In this document: positions 46,823-57,760 of the stretch, in pieces
How the letters are laid out: each line of letters starts with the position of its first letter
How positions within the stretch are numbered: the first letter of the stretch is position 1
DNA from: Euryodendron excelsum
Taxonomy: Eukaryota; Streptophyta; Magnoliopsida; Ericales; Pentaphylacaceae
Assembly: GCA_033060915.1 (NCBI GenBank)
Contig: CM065392.1
Coordinates: forward strand, 12,608,001 to 12,672,000
Length of the DNA stretch: 64,000 nucleotides
Direction: 5' to 3'
Notes under the pieces: model-generated
Told to the model about the DNA's origin: nothing
What the model saw: only the letters and a program-made list of their open reading frames with translations
Database searches by the model: none
Made by a program: the position numbers and the translations under genes

Positions 46823-49800
46823 TTACAAGCTCCTGAAAAGGCTCATGCTACCTAGCCCTTCCGCCAGTATCCCCCACCGGCGTTCTAGCTCGGCCTTGTC
46901 TCTCACCGCGGCTTCCCTGGTTCGCTCCAACCTGTTGAGCTGTGCCTGCTGCCTCTGGATCTCACCCTTCTACTCTGCTATGGCCTGATCCAACTCTACC
47001 AGGTGGTTGCCCAAACCCACCACCCTCCCGCCAGCCACCGTCATCTCGCTGGCACGCTCTAGCCGCTCTTCAAGCCAAGACATATCAAATTTCATTCGAT
47101 CCATGTCCCTTAAGCTAGTGTCCACCGCCCCCCAGTCCCCCGCGTCCAAGCTCGTCATAGGCTGGCCGTCCAACTGCTCTAAGAATGAGCCAAACATTTC
47201 CATCACACCCCGCTGCATGAATGGACTCCACTCGTGATGGCGAGCGAAGGTCTGGGGAGCCTCCGTAAAAACCCTGTGTAACCTGGGTAGATAGGCTTCT
47301 TTGACTCCCGCAAAGAGCACAGCTGGATCGAGCACCACCTCCCCCTCTTCAGCAGCGTGGGCCGTAATCCTCACAACTCCGCTGGCCTCCTGTACTACAT
47401 GCCTCTCACCTGCACCGGTGGTCTCATCAATGTCTTGGGCTTCAGGGTTTTCCCTATGCGACTCGACCTCGCCCTGCCCGGCCTTATCCTCCTCCACGTC
47501 CCTGAAAGCGCTGGAACCCCTAAAGCTGCCCTCTGCCTCATCCACCGCGGTGACCCTCACATTCCCAAACCCGGGTTTCAGCACCCCCCGCCCCGACCCC
47601 GGGGTTTGAGTGTCTACTTCGGTCTCCCGTACAACCAGCGGGGGGGTTACATCCCCATCCCTTTGTTCCACTGCTGCACCCGCCGATTGTGGAGCCTCCT
47701 CATACCAGCCTAACAGCAGCACGAGGGCAGGACTGGCAGCCTCAGCAGCAAGTTCATTTCTCACAGGCTCCGAAGCTCCCCCCTCAGCCCCATGGTCCCC
47801 ACGCTCTTGCCTTACCGGCTCGACTCCGGGCTCTTCACCTGGCTCTCCCACCAGGTCTATCACCACGTGGGCAATATTCACCCCATACGCGTCTACCGGC
47901 CCCGCGCGCGGTTCATTCACCTGAGAAAAATGTGCGCCAGTTTCACTCTCCGCCACCAGGGGGACCTCGGGCTCGGTGTTGGCAGCACGTATTGGCGGCG
48001 TTCCGGGCACCTCTTCCTCATCTCTTAATGACATCAGCCCCTTCGCTGACACACTGCGCCCTGCGGATCTGTCCCGCATCTCCTGGGCACCAGCCCCCCC
48101 GCCACTAGGGCCCGCGAAAGCTTTGGACCCTCGCTTTTCCCCCCTGCCGGCGAGCGCCTTCCTCAACCGTCTCATGCTCTTTCCGCCCCTTGTAGGCACG
48201 GCAGGCAATTCCACGGATCCCAAACCAGTGCTTATAGCCTCCGCGGCGCCGGCCTCATCACTTAATAAATCCCCCAGCTCGCCCAGCGCGTCTGTGGGAA
48301 CGGGCAGCCCTACGCCATCCACCGGCTCATCATTTCCTACAACAGTGACTTCAGCAGCCTACAACACAACAAAGAGTTTATCAGAATTTCGTCATTCCCC
48401 ACGCCATGTACCCTCAGTTCTGCCAGCTTAACCTTTGTCGTTTGTCCCGCGAGACCGACTCCCCCACGCTGCCTCTCGTTTGCCCCCGCGGGCGCTCATG
48501 CTGCTTAGCCACCTCCCCCGCACAGCCGCTACTTTGCTCCCTCGGTCTCTTCTTCTGCGGGGCCAGCTCTCCCCCACTAATGCTCGTCTGCTCCTGAATC
48601 ACCACCCCCGGGGCCTGCGAAAAGTCAACACTTATACTCATGGACGGACAATTCCAATAATACCAGTGGGCTATATATATATAATACCAACTTACCTTGC
48701 GCTTCTGGGTAACCTTGGAAGTTGATGATTCAGGGCCGCCGCTGCTCACCAGCTTCACTGTTTTCACGCCTGCTGTGTATAATACCTTGGGCAGTATCAC
48801 CACCCCGACCACCACCGCTGGCTCGAACCGCTCATCCCTACGGCGGGGCTCGACCACTATGATCTTTAAGCGACGAGCCCGCTCGCTGAGATCCCCCCAA
48901 TTCGCTAGGGTGCGAGCTTTGCGCGGTGCACATAACCCCCGCTCTTCCTGGACCACATCCTCCAACGCCGATGCGGAGGGCTCCACAAGGGTGTACTTGG
49001 CAAACGCATCTAAATTCTTCTCCCAATATACCCTCCAAGCACGCGTGCCTCGTCCCTCGCGCTCACGGCCACATACCTTCATCCCGTTAAAAGTCTTCAT
49101 CCCAGCCTTCACATCAACCATTACGAAGCGCGCCATTGAATCACGCGCTAAGCTGGGCGCGGCCACAAAATCCGGAGCAACTTGATCATACCCTAGTTGG
49201 CACGCCACGCGGTGCGGATTGTAAGACACGATGTCAAAGGTCGCGGCCGCCGTCAGGCACGGGAGGCCCCCAGGGACAGCCCAGAGCACGTTCTCCGCCA
49301 TAGCTTTAGTGAACTCCTCGTCCTCCCTCACCAACACCTCCCAGTCATCATCCTGGTACTTATCGAAGTTGCCACACCGGGCAAGGACTCCACATAGGGG
49401 CGCATTTTAAATTTGGCCAGCTCATCAATCACCCCCTTTAGGCTACCGCGCGGCACTACGGCTGCCCACCTCAACGCGCGACAGTATACATCCTCTTCTG
49501 CCCCATCTCTAGCCTCGTCATTTTCAACTAAGCGTGCAATAGGCGCGACACTCTCGAACCTCTCAAAGAGGAACATTTGAAGGAAGTTGGTGCACACATA
49601 GCTGCACACGTCATAGCGCCCCATCGACCTCACTGCGTTGGTCTTCATCTGGTCAAGGTGCAAATAGATAGTCCCCAGAAACAAAGGCCCCAGCGCCAGC
49701 GGCCTCCCACTCGCTAGTGCGGCCGCTATCGGATAGAGGGAGTAGTTAACCCCATCAGACGGAAGCCCCTCGAAGACGTGGCGTGATAGCCACGCGGTCA

Positions 49801-50659
49801 GAAATGCTGCCAGATGAAACGGGCTACGTAGCCCAACCCCTTCAACACCGCGCCGGCGCTCGTCCTTGGTATAATCTCCAGACTTGGCCGCCTCTTTAGA
49901 CACCCCCCTCAAATCGCGGTACCAATAGATGGTCCACCCTTTGAAAGTATTTTTCAATGTTTTGCCTTAAGGAGCCTTCGCAAACTCGCTCACTACCCGC
50001 GTAGCCGCAGCTTGCGCCGCTTTCAAACCCTTTACTATTTCCCATCCTCGGGAAGATAGTTCGAAGGTGCAAGGGTCGGTATCCCCTACGATGGGAAGCT
50101 TCATCAATGTGCTCACATCCTCCAGGGTCGGGCCAATCTCCCCGCCTACCGTCACGAGCGTATGGGTCTCCACACTCCACCGCGACAACAACACGTCTAA
50201 CCACGGTGTGCTTCGTTTCACGTTCTGGCTAAAGGTACTCATCACAGCCTCGTGGATACCAGCTCGTTGCAGAACCCCCACAAACTCGGCGCTGTCCAGG
50301 ACTTCCTCGGTCCAAACTTCTAGTCCTTCCCCAGACGCGAAATAGCTGTCCCACGCGGGGAAGGCATAGGGGCATTCCCCCCGCTCCACCATGAAACGAG
50401 CGCAAGACTCAAGCGTGATGGCCGTCTCGTGTCCGGCCCGAGCCTCTGCACGCGCAAGAAACAGGGGAGCCTTAACCATGGGCGTTTCTGAGGCAAAGTA
50501 GGGGAACTTCATCTACAACTCATCCTCACCCCCCAGATAAGGAGCTCGGCACCAATACTCGGCATCGGGGACATCCCAGTCGCCCTTCTTCAAACTCTTT
50601 CTCTCGTTAGGCCCTAAGCCTCGGGGTACACTCATCGCCGATGTTGAAACTCGAGCCAT
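46823..50659 (-). pseudogene. Antisense extra gene of the Gypsy element: PMD (plant mobile domain) protein
   Basis: Minus-strand gene of about 1,200 codons from ATG 50659 (MARVSTSAMSVPRG) to TAA 46825-46823. The N-terminal half is a plant mobile domain: VWTEEVLDSAEFVGVLQRAG, LLSRWSVETHTLVTVGGEIG, PTLEDVSTLMKLPIVGD, later HLAAFLTAWLSRHVFEGLPS and PIAAALASGRPLALGPLFLG. The C-terminal third is acidic and low-complexity, ending in a coiled-coil-like tail (FDMSWLEERLERASEM; then, past a TAG, QQAQLNRLERTREAAVRDKA). A clear intron lies at 48615-48695 (GTAAGT donor, TTCGCAG acceptor); a second is possible at 48359-48432. Lesions: TAG 50513, TAA 49967, a one-base frameshift near 49385, TAG 46970. PMD-bearing extra ORFs are known in Tat elements; their role is unknown. 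Products would come from its own promoter. Confidence 0.82.
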
Positions 50660-50834
50660 TTCCAACACAGATAAAGGACCACGGCGCAGAAAAAACTCAC
50701 TAACAAGCGCTCGAAAAACCTCTTCACACACAAAGTTCAAAGAAACTTGAAAATGGATGTTTGAATGAAAAGAATCACGAGCGCTGCAGACAAAGACTAG
50801 ACATCTGAAAGTGGGGAATCGAAACCAAGGACCC

Positions 50835-50842
50835 CTTTTATA
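50835..50842 (-). promoter_or_regulatory. TATA box of the antisense PMD gene
   Basis: TATAAAAG on the minus strand, 176 bases upstream of the ATG at 50659. It indicates a promoter inside the element facing away from the LTR promoter. Confidence 0.65.
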
Positions 50843-51116
50843 CCTCTTAACTGGTGCCTCGAAAACAAAGAGTCGCCCGCAATGATGACCATCATCAATC
50901 GTCACGCCCTTTAATCGTCAAACGGTCGCGTCCATCAGCTCGTAACGGTCAGAAATCATAAATAGCCGTTGTCTGCATTAAATGTTAGACATGACATCTC
51001 AGAAACGTGGCAGCTTAGGGTTGACCTTCACAGCTGGACATTTCGACCATCAGTCGCATCTCGTCTCCCGCTACGTGCTATGCACGCGCACGCCCATTGG
51101 TCTAAATGGCCGCACA

Positions 51117-51132
51117 CGTACAAGGGGGCTAA
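51117..51132 (+). other. Polypurine tract of the Gypsy element
   Basis: ACAAGGGGGCTAA directly abuts the 3' LTR start at 51133, the position of the plus-strand primer. Confidence 0.65.
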
Positions 51133-52037
51133 TGTAGGTACCCAGTCTACGGGCGCCACGTGGTACCCATTTTGCCCACCTGGCAGTCCACGTGGGCCCC
51201 CTGGCTACCCCAAAGTCAACCGTGGTCAAACCACGGCTGGGCATAACCACTCCTCACCCTCGCCCCTGCGGCAGAGTCGGCGCCCGAACACCAAGCCTCG
51301 TTCAAGCAAGCTCCAAGAGCTCCTCTTAAGCCAGGCCCCGCGCCTGCATGGCTCCGGCCAAAAAGAGCGCTTGTGCTTGACAGGCCCCTGCCCCTAGCAC
51401 GATCCAAGGCTCCGTGCCCCAACATCTAACGGGCCCAGGCCCCTAATTGGCTAACTCATTCTCGCTTAGGACCCCTCCCCGCGGGCAGTGGAACGGAGGC
51501 TAGAACCGAAGGGATTGTTGAGCCGCGCGCTTTACAAGCGCGCGTGGGACCAGTCCCATCAACCAACTAAGAGAGAGAGATATACCCTCAGAGCCACTTA
51601 AATACCGTATCTTTAGCATTAAATGCTAACCCGACGCACATTTAATGCAATAGACAAGTGGCGAGCTGTGGCTGGACAAGCGCCTGACCCCGTGGCAGCG
51701 GGCATCCAATCGCCCACCGCGGCCGCTGACAGGACCTCTCCAGGTCATGATGGCAGAGCTCAGGCCTGCCCAGTCACGGCTCGCCACGTGTCCGCACGTG
51801 CTAATCACTCCTTACTATAATAGTCTCAACACATTTATGACAAGTAAACAACAGTTAATCACATTTATTATACGAGTCGTCGCTAGCTCGTGAACCTCTC
51901 TCTCTCTTGTCTGCCCTCTCGGTTCTCGCCCTTTCACAGCCAGGAGACCCGAGCGAGTCGGCTTCTGTGACTACCAGGACTCCCAGACGGGCCCCACGCA
52001 AGTCAACCTTGCGCTTCCCAGTCAAACACAACAAACA
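51133..52037 (+). repeat. 3' LTR of the Gypsy element (905 bp)
   Basis: Same start (TGTAGGTACCCAGTC) and end (CACAACAAACA) as the 5' LTR. About 96% identical by eye; most differences are transitions. The G-box cores and the CGCGCGCTT palindrome are preserved. Confidence 0.95.
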
Positions 52038-52042
52038 TATGG

Positions 52043-52386
52043 AAATTGATCCTAAGTCCATATAAAAGCTCAAAGCACCTTAGAATTCCCTTTAAGTTAA
52101 TTATTTCCTCCACCTTTATTGGGTAGAACAAGATTGTATCATCAGCAAATTGAAGGTGGGATGTAACCATTCCTTTTGTGCCTATTGTACATCCCCTTAT
52201 ATTCCCCAGATTCCTCACTCTTGTAAGTAAAATATTTAACCCTTTAGCTACAATTATGAATAGGAAAGGTGACAAAGAATCTCCTTGTCTCAAGCCTTTC
52301 TCCATTTTGAATTCCTTAGTTGGAGCACCATTGACAAGAACAAACACCAATAGACATGATAGACACTCCTTAATCCATTTAAATTG
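52043..52386 (-). pseudogene. L1-like LINE ORF2, reverse transcriptase fragment
   Basis: The upstream part of the LINE found at 36396-38067, cut off by the Gypsy insertion. The minus strand reads KEFKMEKGLRQGDSLSPFLF (finger/palm motif), VTSHLQFADDTILFYPI with the catalytic FADD box (about 52130), then LLYGLRINFH at the breakpoint. Both halves share orientation and join across the TATGG duplication. The LINE is 5'-truncated near 52386, as is common after incomplete reverse transcription. Confidence 0.88.
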
Positions 52387-52940
52387 GGATGTTTTTTAAA
52401 AAATTTCTTGAAAACAAGTTTCAAAACTGGCTTACCAAATGCGGTTTTGACGGAAACAGTTTTCAAAACCAATTTGCCAAACATAATTCTGTAGAATTTC
52501 ATAAAATAAAAACAAAAACTAGAACCGTAACCAATTGAATATTGCATGCCAACCATTCTTATTTTATGTCGACCGTTTATTATTTTTTTCATGTGATCAT
52601 ACGTTTTTCTTATTTTTTGTTCTAGATTTACTTTCTTTGGGTTTTTTTTTGGGGGGGGGGGGGGGGGGGGGGGGATAAAATATGCTTGTGGTCCTTATAA
52701 TTTGGAGCAAGTTTCATTTTGGTCTCTCTAGTTCTAATTGCAACAATTTTAACCTTCAATTTTCAATTGCATTTCTAAAAGGTTCAATTGGGAACTGCCA
52801 TTACAAACTTGGTGGTAAATGAACAAGTGCCATGCATGTGGCACTCTTGCAAGGGTAATGTGGTATTTTTTACCATTTTCTTCCCCCCAAATCGTGTTAG
52901 ATAGTGTTAGATATACACATATCTAACAAAACCCTACCAT
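52387..52940. other. Gene-free stretch with a T9G24 homopolymer
   Basis: AT-rich sequence with a T run then 24 G at 52642-52674. No coding similarity up to the GRF remnant. Confidence 0.6.
52642..52674. repeat. Homopolymer T9 followed by G24
   Basis: Direct observation. Length is likely to be unreliable because long G runs sequence poorly. Confidence 0.9.
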
Positions 52941-53378
52941 TTGCAAATCGAGAAGAAGAGAAATAGAGAGGGAGGTAGACAAGAAAAAGAAGGTGGGAGA
53001 AGGACACAGCTAAGGATATCTTGGACTGATAACAACCCTAAGAGGAGGTTATTGGGTTGTTCGCCATATGGGGTAAGTGTATTGCAGCTTAATTTTATTT
53101 TTCAAAATTATCATTTGAAATGCTTATACCTGATTTTGGATGAAATGCATAATATGGCTTCGTATAGATTCTTTGAATGGGTAGATCCCCCCATGTGTGT
53201 TCGTTTTAGAGAAGTTATACTAGGTCTTCTAAAAAGAACAACCTTGCTGCAAGAGTAGCTTCATAAGGTCAAAGCAAGAGAGAGAGGGTTGTTGGCCTTT
53301 GTGGTGATCTTATGGGTAGCATTTGGGTGGTGGACCTCAAATCAGGTGGAGCTTGGAATGGGAAAAAATTGGAACTAA
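52941..53378 (+). pseudogene. GRF-type zinc-finger, single-TM protein remnant
   Basis: The first block ends QLRISWTDNNPKRRLLGC (about 53008-53060), the conserved TSWTxxNPGRRFxxC stretch of GRF zinc fingers, and stops at SPYG before a GTAAGT donor at 53073. The second block reads RFFEWVDPPMCVRFREVILG (about 53167-53235), the F-x-W-x-DPP segment. After a TAG it continues KVKARERGLLAFVVILWVAF, a C-terminal transmembrane helix, to TAA 53376. Small plant GRF proteins with this layout are common and often multiplied by transposons. The upstream CxCG cysteines are missing and the intron acceptor is unclear, so it is a remnant. The Copia 5' LTR starts ten bases later. Confidence 0.72.
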
Positions 53379-53387
53379 TGTAGGCTC

Positions 53388-54416
53388 TGTTGGTTTTTTT
53401 TTTTTTTTTTTGTATGAGCCCTTAGCGGCCATGGTTATGACATTTGATTATTAGTTTATATGATTCTCTCTCATTTACATTCGTTCATACTATTTTATGC
53501 AATTATTAAATATATATGAGATGTATGGTGTCCTGGATTTACATTTTAGGTGGATCACATGTATGATGGGTTTCATACACTGAGAGATGTGATCCTACTG
53601 GTTATTTGTATATCCAAACTGAGTTCATAGTTGGAGTGAGTCTAGACAACTCACTTGGTTGGCTATAACACACGTAGCCCCTAAATTGGTAGGATATTTT
53701 TTCTCGACCATTAGAGTGGGACTCTAGGTTAGTGTGTTGGTCTACTAAAAGTACACTAAACTGGATCAGGGTAAATACACATTATCATAACTATCAGTGG
53801 TAGCCACTTCTTACAACTCTACTAATTGCAAAGTAAATCTTAACCCTGAAAGATTAGAGGACTCAAGTTCTTAGTGATGTATACTTTGACTTATCAATGA
53901 GTGTGATTTATGTACGGTCAATACCTTGATATCTTGGGTGTACATTATTGGGACTTGGGAGCTTGTAATTTCAATAAGGTTACCACACACTTATGAGATA
54001 GGTATTCCCTTGACTCAATCTTTCATTTGACCACTGCTAGCATGTCAGGTTATTCATATACTATTTATAGTACAAAGTTATTATTTATTTTCAAACGAAT
54101 TTTTAGGAAATAGGCGATCAATGGTTGTTAGACTAGAAGTCTTGGAGAAGATGTAAATAAGTCAAGATGATGGTTCTTTAGCTTGGTGCCAATTTACGAA
54201 TACCAATAGTGGAGATTCATCTTTATGGTAATTAGTAGGATAGGGGTCTTGATGTAATTTCCAATCTTAAGAAGCCAACTACCATCATTTAGTGGAGTTA
54301 TTTGGTAGTTTCATTTATTTTCTTATTCATCAGGGGTTGATGTGTAATTAGAAAATTTTGTGTTAGCTTGCGATATGAAACCTTTAGAGATCCCCTTCTT
54401 GCACTTAGAGAGGCAT

Positions 54417-54460
<44 letters not shown>

Positions 54461-54780
54461 GTATATGTATACAAGGTAGCCACCAACCTATTATTCTCTT
54501 GGAATTTTGAAAAATAGAGAAAGAGGAGATCAAATGTGAGTTTTCACCAATTCTTGCTACCTTGGTGCCCTAGTGATCAAGAAGGAAGACCCCTAGGTCA
54601 AGAAGGCTCAAAGAAAACTCAAAATTCAAGTGTTCACATTATATAGGGTGTGCAACCAAGTCTTACAAGGAATGATTGTGTTTATGTATTCTTGTTCATG
54701 CATGGATCAATGAAGAAACATGAGATAGATCTCAAATATTTTTGAAATCAATTCCACAAGGGTTTTCTTTAAAACCAACA
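53388..54780 (+). repeat. 5' LTR of the Copia element (1,393 bp)
   Basis: Starts TGTTGGTTTTTTTT and ends AAAACCAACA, so the outermost bases TGTTGG and CCAACA are inverted repeats. Shares long blocks with 60883-61532 (GTATGAGCCCTTAGC, GATTTACATTTTAG, TCTTTCATTTGA). Contains a (CA)n(TA)n microsatellite at 54415-54470. Confidence 0.9.
54415..54470. repeat. (CA)n(TA)n microsatellite in the Copia LTR
   Basis: About 12 CA units followed by about 11 TA units. Confidence 0.95.
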
Positions 54781-54782
54781 AT

Positions 54783-54796
54783 TAGTATCAAAGTCA
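54783..54796 (+). other. Degenerate primer-binding site (tRNA-Met type)
   Basis: TAGTATCAAAGTCAG just after the LTR resembles TGGTATCAGAGC, the usual initiator-tRNA primer site of plant Copia elements. Confidence 0.65.
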
Positions 54797-56939
54797 GCTC
54801 ACAATTCTTCATTGATTCTATGTTTTAGCATGAACATAATCATATATTTAATGTAGAATCATGTTCTTACCCTAAAGGGAGATCATCTCCTAAGGTTTCA
54901 TAGCCACCATAGCTTGACTCTGGTTGATTTTTCTCATTGTTATAGCTTGCTGAATTTTCAGTTTCAGCATGTTTAAATTTAAGTATACATCATTGTAATC
55001 ATGTTATAACATGTCTAGTGTAGTTCTATGTTGATTAGAATTGTTCCTTGCATGTTTAAGTTCATGTTCTATGAATGTATATGAATGGGTAAGGTGCTGA
55101 AATTTTTGGACAGCATGTATGTATGGTTGTTGCTCTCATATCTCATGAAATTAAGTTTGGTTCATGTATTGTAACCTTGGTTTTAATTCTTATCTTATTG
55201 GGGTCAATGTAAAGGGCATTAAAACTCTTTGGGCAGATTTTAATGATTTCCCTATGTCCAAAGTTTTTTGTTTAGAAGCTTTGTAAACTCCATCAATGGA
55301 GTATAGTGTTTTCCCCCTTATTTTTGTTCTTCAATTCTTGATGTAATGGAGAAGAGAACAAAAATCACAGTTTAAGGACAACTTGTTTTCATAAATTTTG
55401 AATGGCCATAACTTTGCGCTCAGGAGTCCGTTTGAGGCAAACTTTGTTTTTTATTTCATGAAACTTTTTGAGAGCTACGTGATTATGAAAAGAAGAAGAA
55501 ACATTTAGAGTAGAATTATTCCAAAAACAACAAATTTTGGCCATGGTATGGAGGAGGCAAGGTGGCGGCACCAAGGAGGAAGAGATGCTAGGATTTTGCC
55601 CTACTTTCCTACTTTGGTGGTCAAAGATCTTCCAAATCAAGACAAAAGATAATTAGGAAGATTTAATAGTTTCCAAAATAGAATAGGAAATAGAAATCCA
55701 CGAGATATGGGGTTTTCATTTTTTGTTGGATGATTTACTTTCCTATATTGCTTGGTTGTCTATCTTGCTCTTGCATGTCCATATAGATTCCCTGATAAGA
55801 TTGAGTTTCCTAGTCCTATATGTTTGACTAGTTAAACTTTGACCTTGACTTAGGTGGAGCATTCATCTCATTATGGAAAGCATATCACATGCTATAATGC
55901 TTATATTCCTATTTGATCTTGGAACTATTTTTTTAGAAAACGGATTTAGTCAATGTTTTCTATTTTGAAACTTTCCAATTTGTTAGTTTCCTAAAATGAC
56001 AAGTTTTCAAATTTTGTCAAAAGTTTTAAAAAACAGAGAGTTTCCAAAAATTTCCAATTTTTCAATTTTGACAAAGGTTTCAAATTAGGAAAGTTTCCTA
56101 ATTTAGAAAAGATTTTCAAAATGAAAAAGGACTTTTTTTAGAACTAAAAAGGAAACGAGGACTAATCATGGTAAGACTAACATCATTGGATGACCGGTTA
56201 GTCCCAAATGAACTAATAGGGCTTACGGTCCACTAGGGTCCACTAATTTTTTCCAAACAAAGAGGGTTCTTATGATTGAAAGAAGGAATAATTGGCATTA
56301 TTACATTCATAGATTTTGATTTCACATCAAATTGCATGTATCACTCTCAATCTAAAATAATCAAGTAGGAGTAGGGAGTGCTATATATCTCGCAGCCTTT
56401 CCATTGTAGACTCACAAGTAAGGTGGCTATGCATCTAGTCACCAATCTTGGGTGGTCCTCCGGAAAGGTGCATTATTCACCAGTTACAAGTTGTGAGTTT
56501 CTTAGTAAGAGAGTTAGAGTGTATGTGAGTGAGCGTGATTTCTCCTATGGAGACGGGACCTGTGCATGTGCCCTTTAACTCTTTACAATGGTGTACACTT
56601 GACTAATTCAAGTGTACCTCGTCACCAATCTTGGGTACTCCTCTGAAGGGTATCTTGGATTAAAAGGCTAAAGAATGTCAATTGTTGCTTTTCACTTGGC
56701 AAAGATGCCTAGATAGTGGGAGTTGATGGAAATAGCATCAACACTAGTTGGTGAATTTGTATCTCGTCACCAATCTTGGGTGTTCCTCCGGAAATATACT
56801 AGATGGTTCACCGGATAGCTAGTGAGGCTGATGTCATTTTCTTTTATGTGGTTTGAGAGTACCACATAATTACATTCATGCATTCATGAGATCTAAATTG
56901 TTATAATTGCTAATGTATGGATGTATGTACTAATTTCAA
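54797..56939. other. Copia leader between primer site and gag
   Basis: Non-coding, AT-rich. It contains three spaced copies of a GTCACCAATCTTGGGT-containing word (56427, 56619 and 56764). No gene recognised. Confidence 0.6.
56427..56800. repeat. Three dispersed leader repeats in the Copia element
   Basis: GTCACCAATCTTGGGTNNTCCTC with TCCGGAAA following in two of three copies, starting near 56427, 56619 and 56764. Spacing is about 190 and 145 bases. Confidence 0.75.
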
Positions 56940-57760
56940 ATGTCAAATCCATTCAACCCCCTTGCTATTATTCTCAAGTAAAACAAACTTATTAGCCTAA
57001 TTTATGTGGATTGGAAAAGAAACACTGATATTGTGCTCATAGCTGAAGGTACAAGTTTGTTCTTACCCAGCCCTATGTTAACATGCCAGGGGCTAGTGCT
57101 ACTCAAGATAAGGTTGAGGCATATAGGAAGTCACAAAAGGATGATGAGATGTCTCGCTGTTACATATTGGCATCCATGTCAAATGTGTTACAGCATCAAC
57201 ATCAAAATATGCCTATTGCTACTGATATGCTTGTGAACCTCAAAGAGATGTTCGGAGATCAAAGGCAACCTGCCAAACAAGAAGCTATGAGGAACCTACT
57301 TAATACTAAAATGGCTTAAATGACTCCAATCCACGAACATATTTTAAAAATGATTGATTTTTTTAAATGAACTTTAAATTCTTTGAGCTAAGATTGATAG
57401 GGAGCCCCAGATTGACATGATTTTTCAATCATTACCAAGCTCATTCAATCAGTTTAAATTAAACTGCATTATGAATAAAAAAATATTTTTCTCTAGCCGA
57501 AGGAATCCTTAAAGCCAAAGGTAGTGTTAATATAGTTCAAGCTGGAGCAACTTCTTCTAAGCCTAAGCTGAAAGGCAACAAAGCTTGGAAAAAGAAGAAT
57601 AAGCTCAAAGGAACATCTTAGGGAATAGCCAAGCCTAAGGTGGATGTGGGGGACAAGAAGCCAAATGGGAATTGCTTATTCTGCGACAAATTTGGGCACT
57701 AGAAGAAAAACTGCCCAAATTGTCTTGTTAGGCAAGGGAGAGTATGATCGAATCACTAGT
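56940..57760 (+). pseudogene. Copia gag, broken
   Basis: ATG 56940 starts MSNPFNPLAIILK then TAA and continues YVDWKRNTDIVLIAEG, the conserved N-terminus of Copia Gag. After a frameshift it reads DEMSRCYILASMSNVLQHQH and VNLKEMFGDQRQPAKQEAMR (57083-57319). The zinc knuckle near 57670 reads CLFCDKFGH-stop-KKNC, a CCHC motif broken by a TAG. Would form the capsid. Confidence 0.85.

Larger units (their letters stand above)
38073..52037 (+). mobile_element. Complete Tat-lineage Ty3/Gypsy retrotransposon, 13,965 bp, with antisense gene
   Basis: Two LTRs (38073-38978 and 51133-52037) flank one long gag-pol frame and a large antisense gene. A perfect 5-bp duplication TATGG lies at 38068-38072 and 52038-52042, inside a LINE. 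The order gag, protease, RT, degenerate RNase H, second RNase H, integrase, plus an extra antisense gene before the 3' LTR, fits the Tat lineage (Retand/Ogre relatives). By-eye comparison of the LTRs gives about 37 substitutions and one indel in 905 bases, roughly 4%, so the insertion is fairly young. Eight premature stops in gag-pol make it non-autonomous. GC content is visibly higher than in the flanks. Confidence 0.93.
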
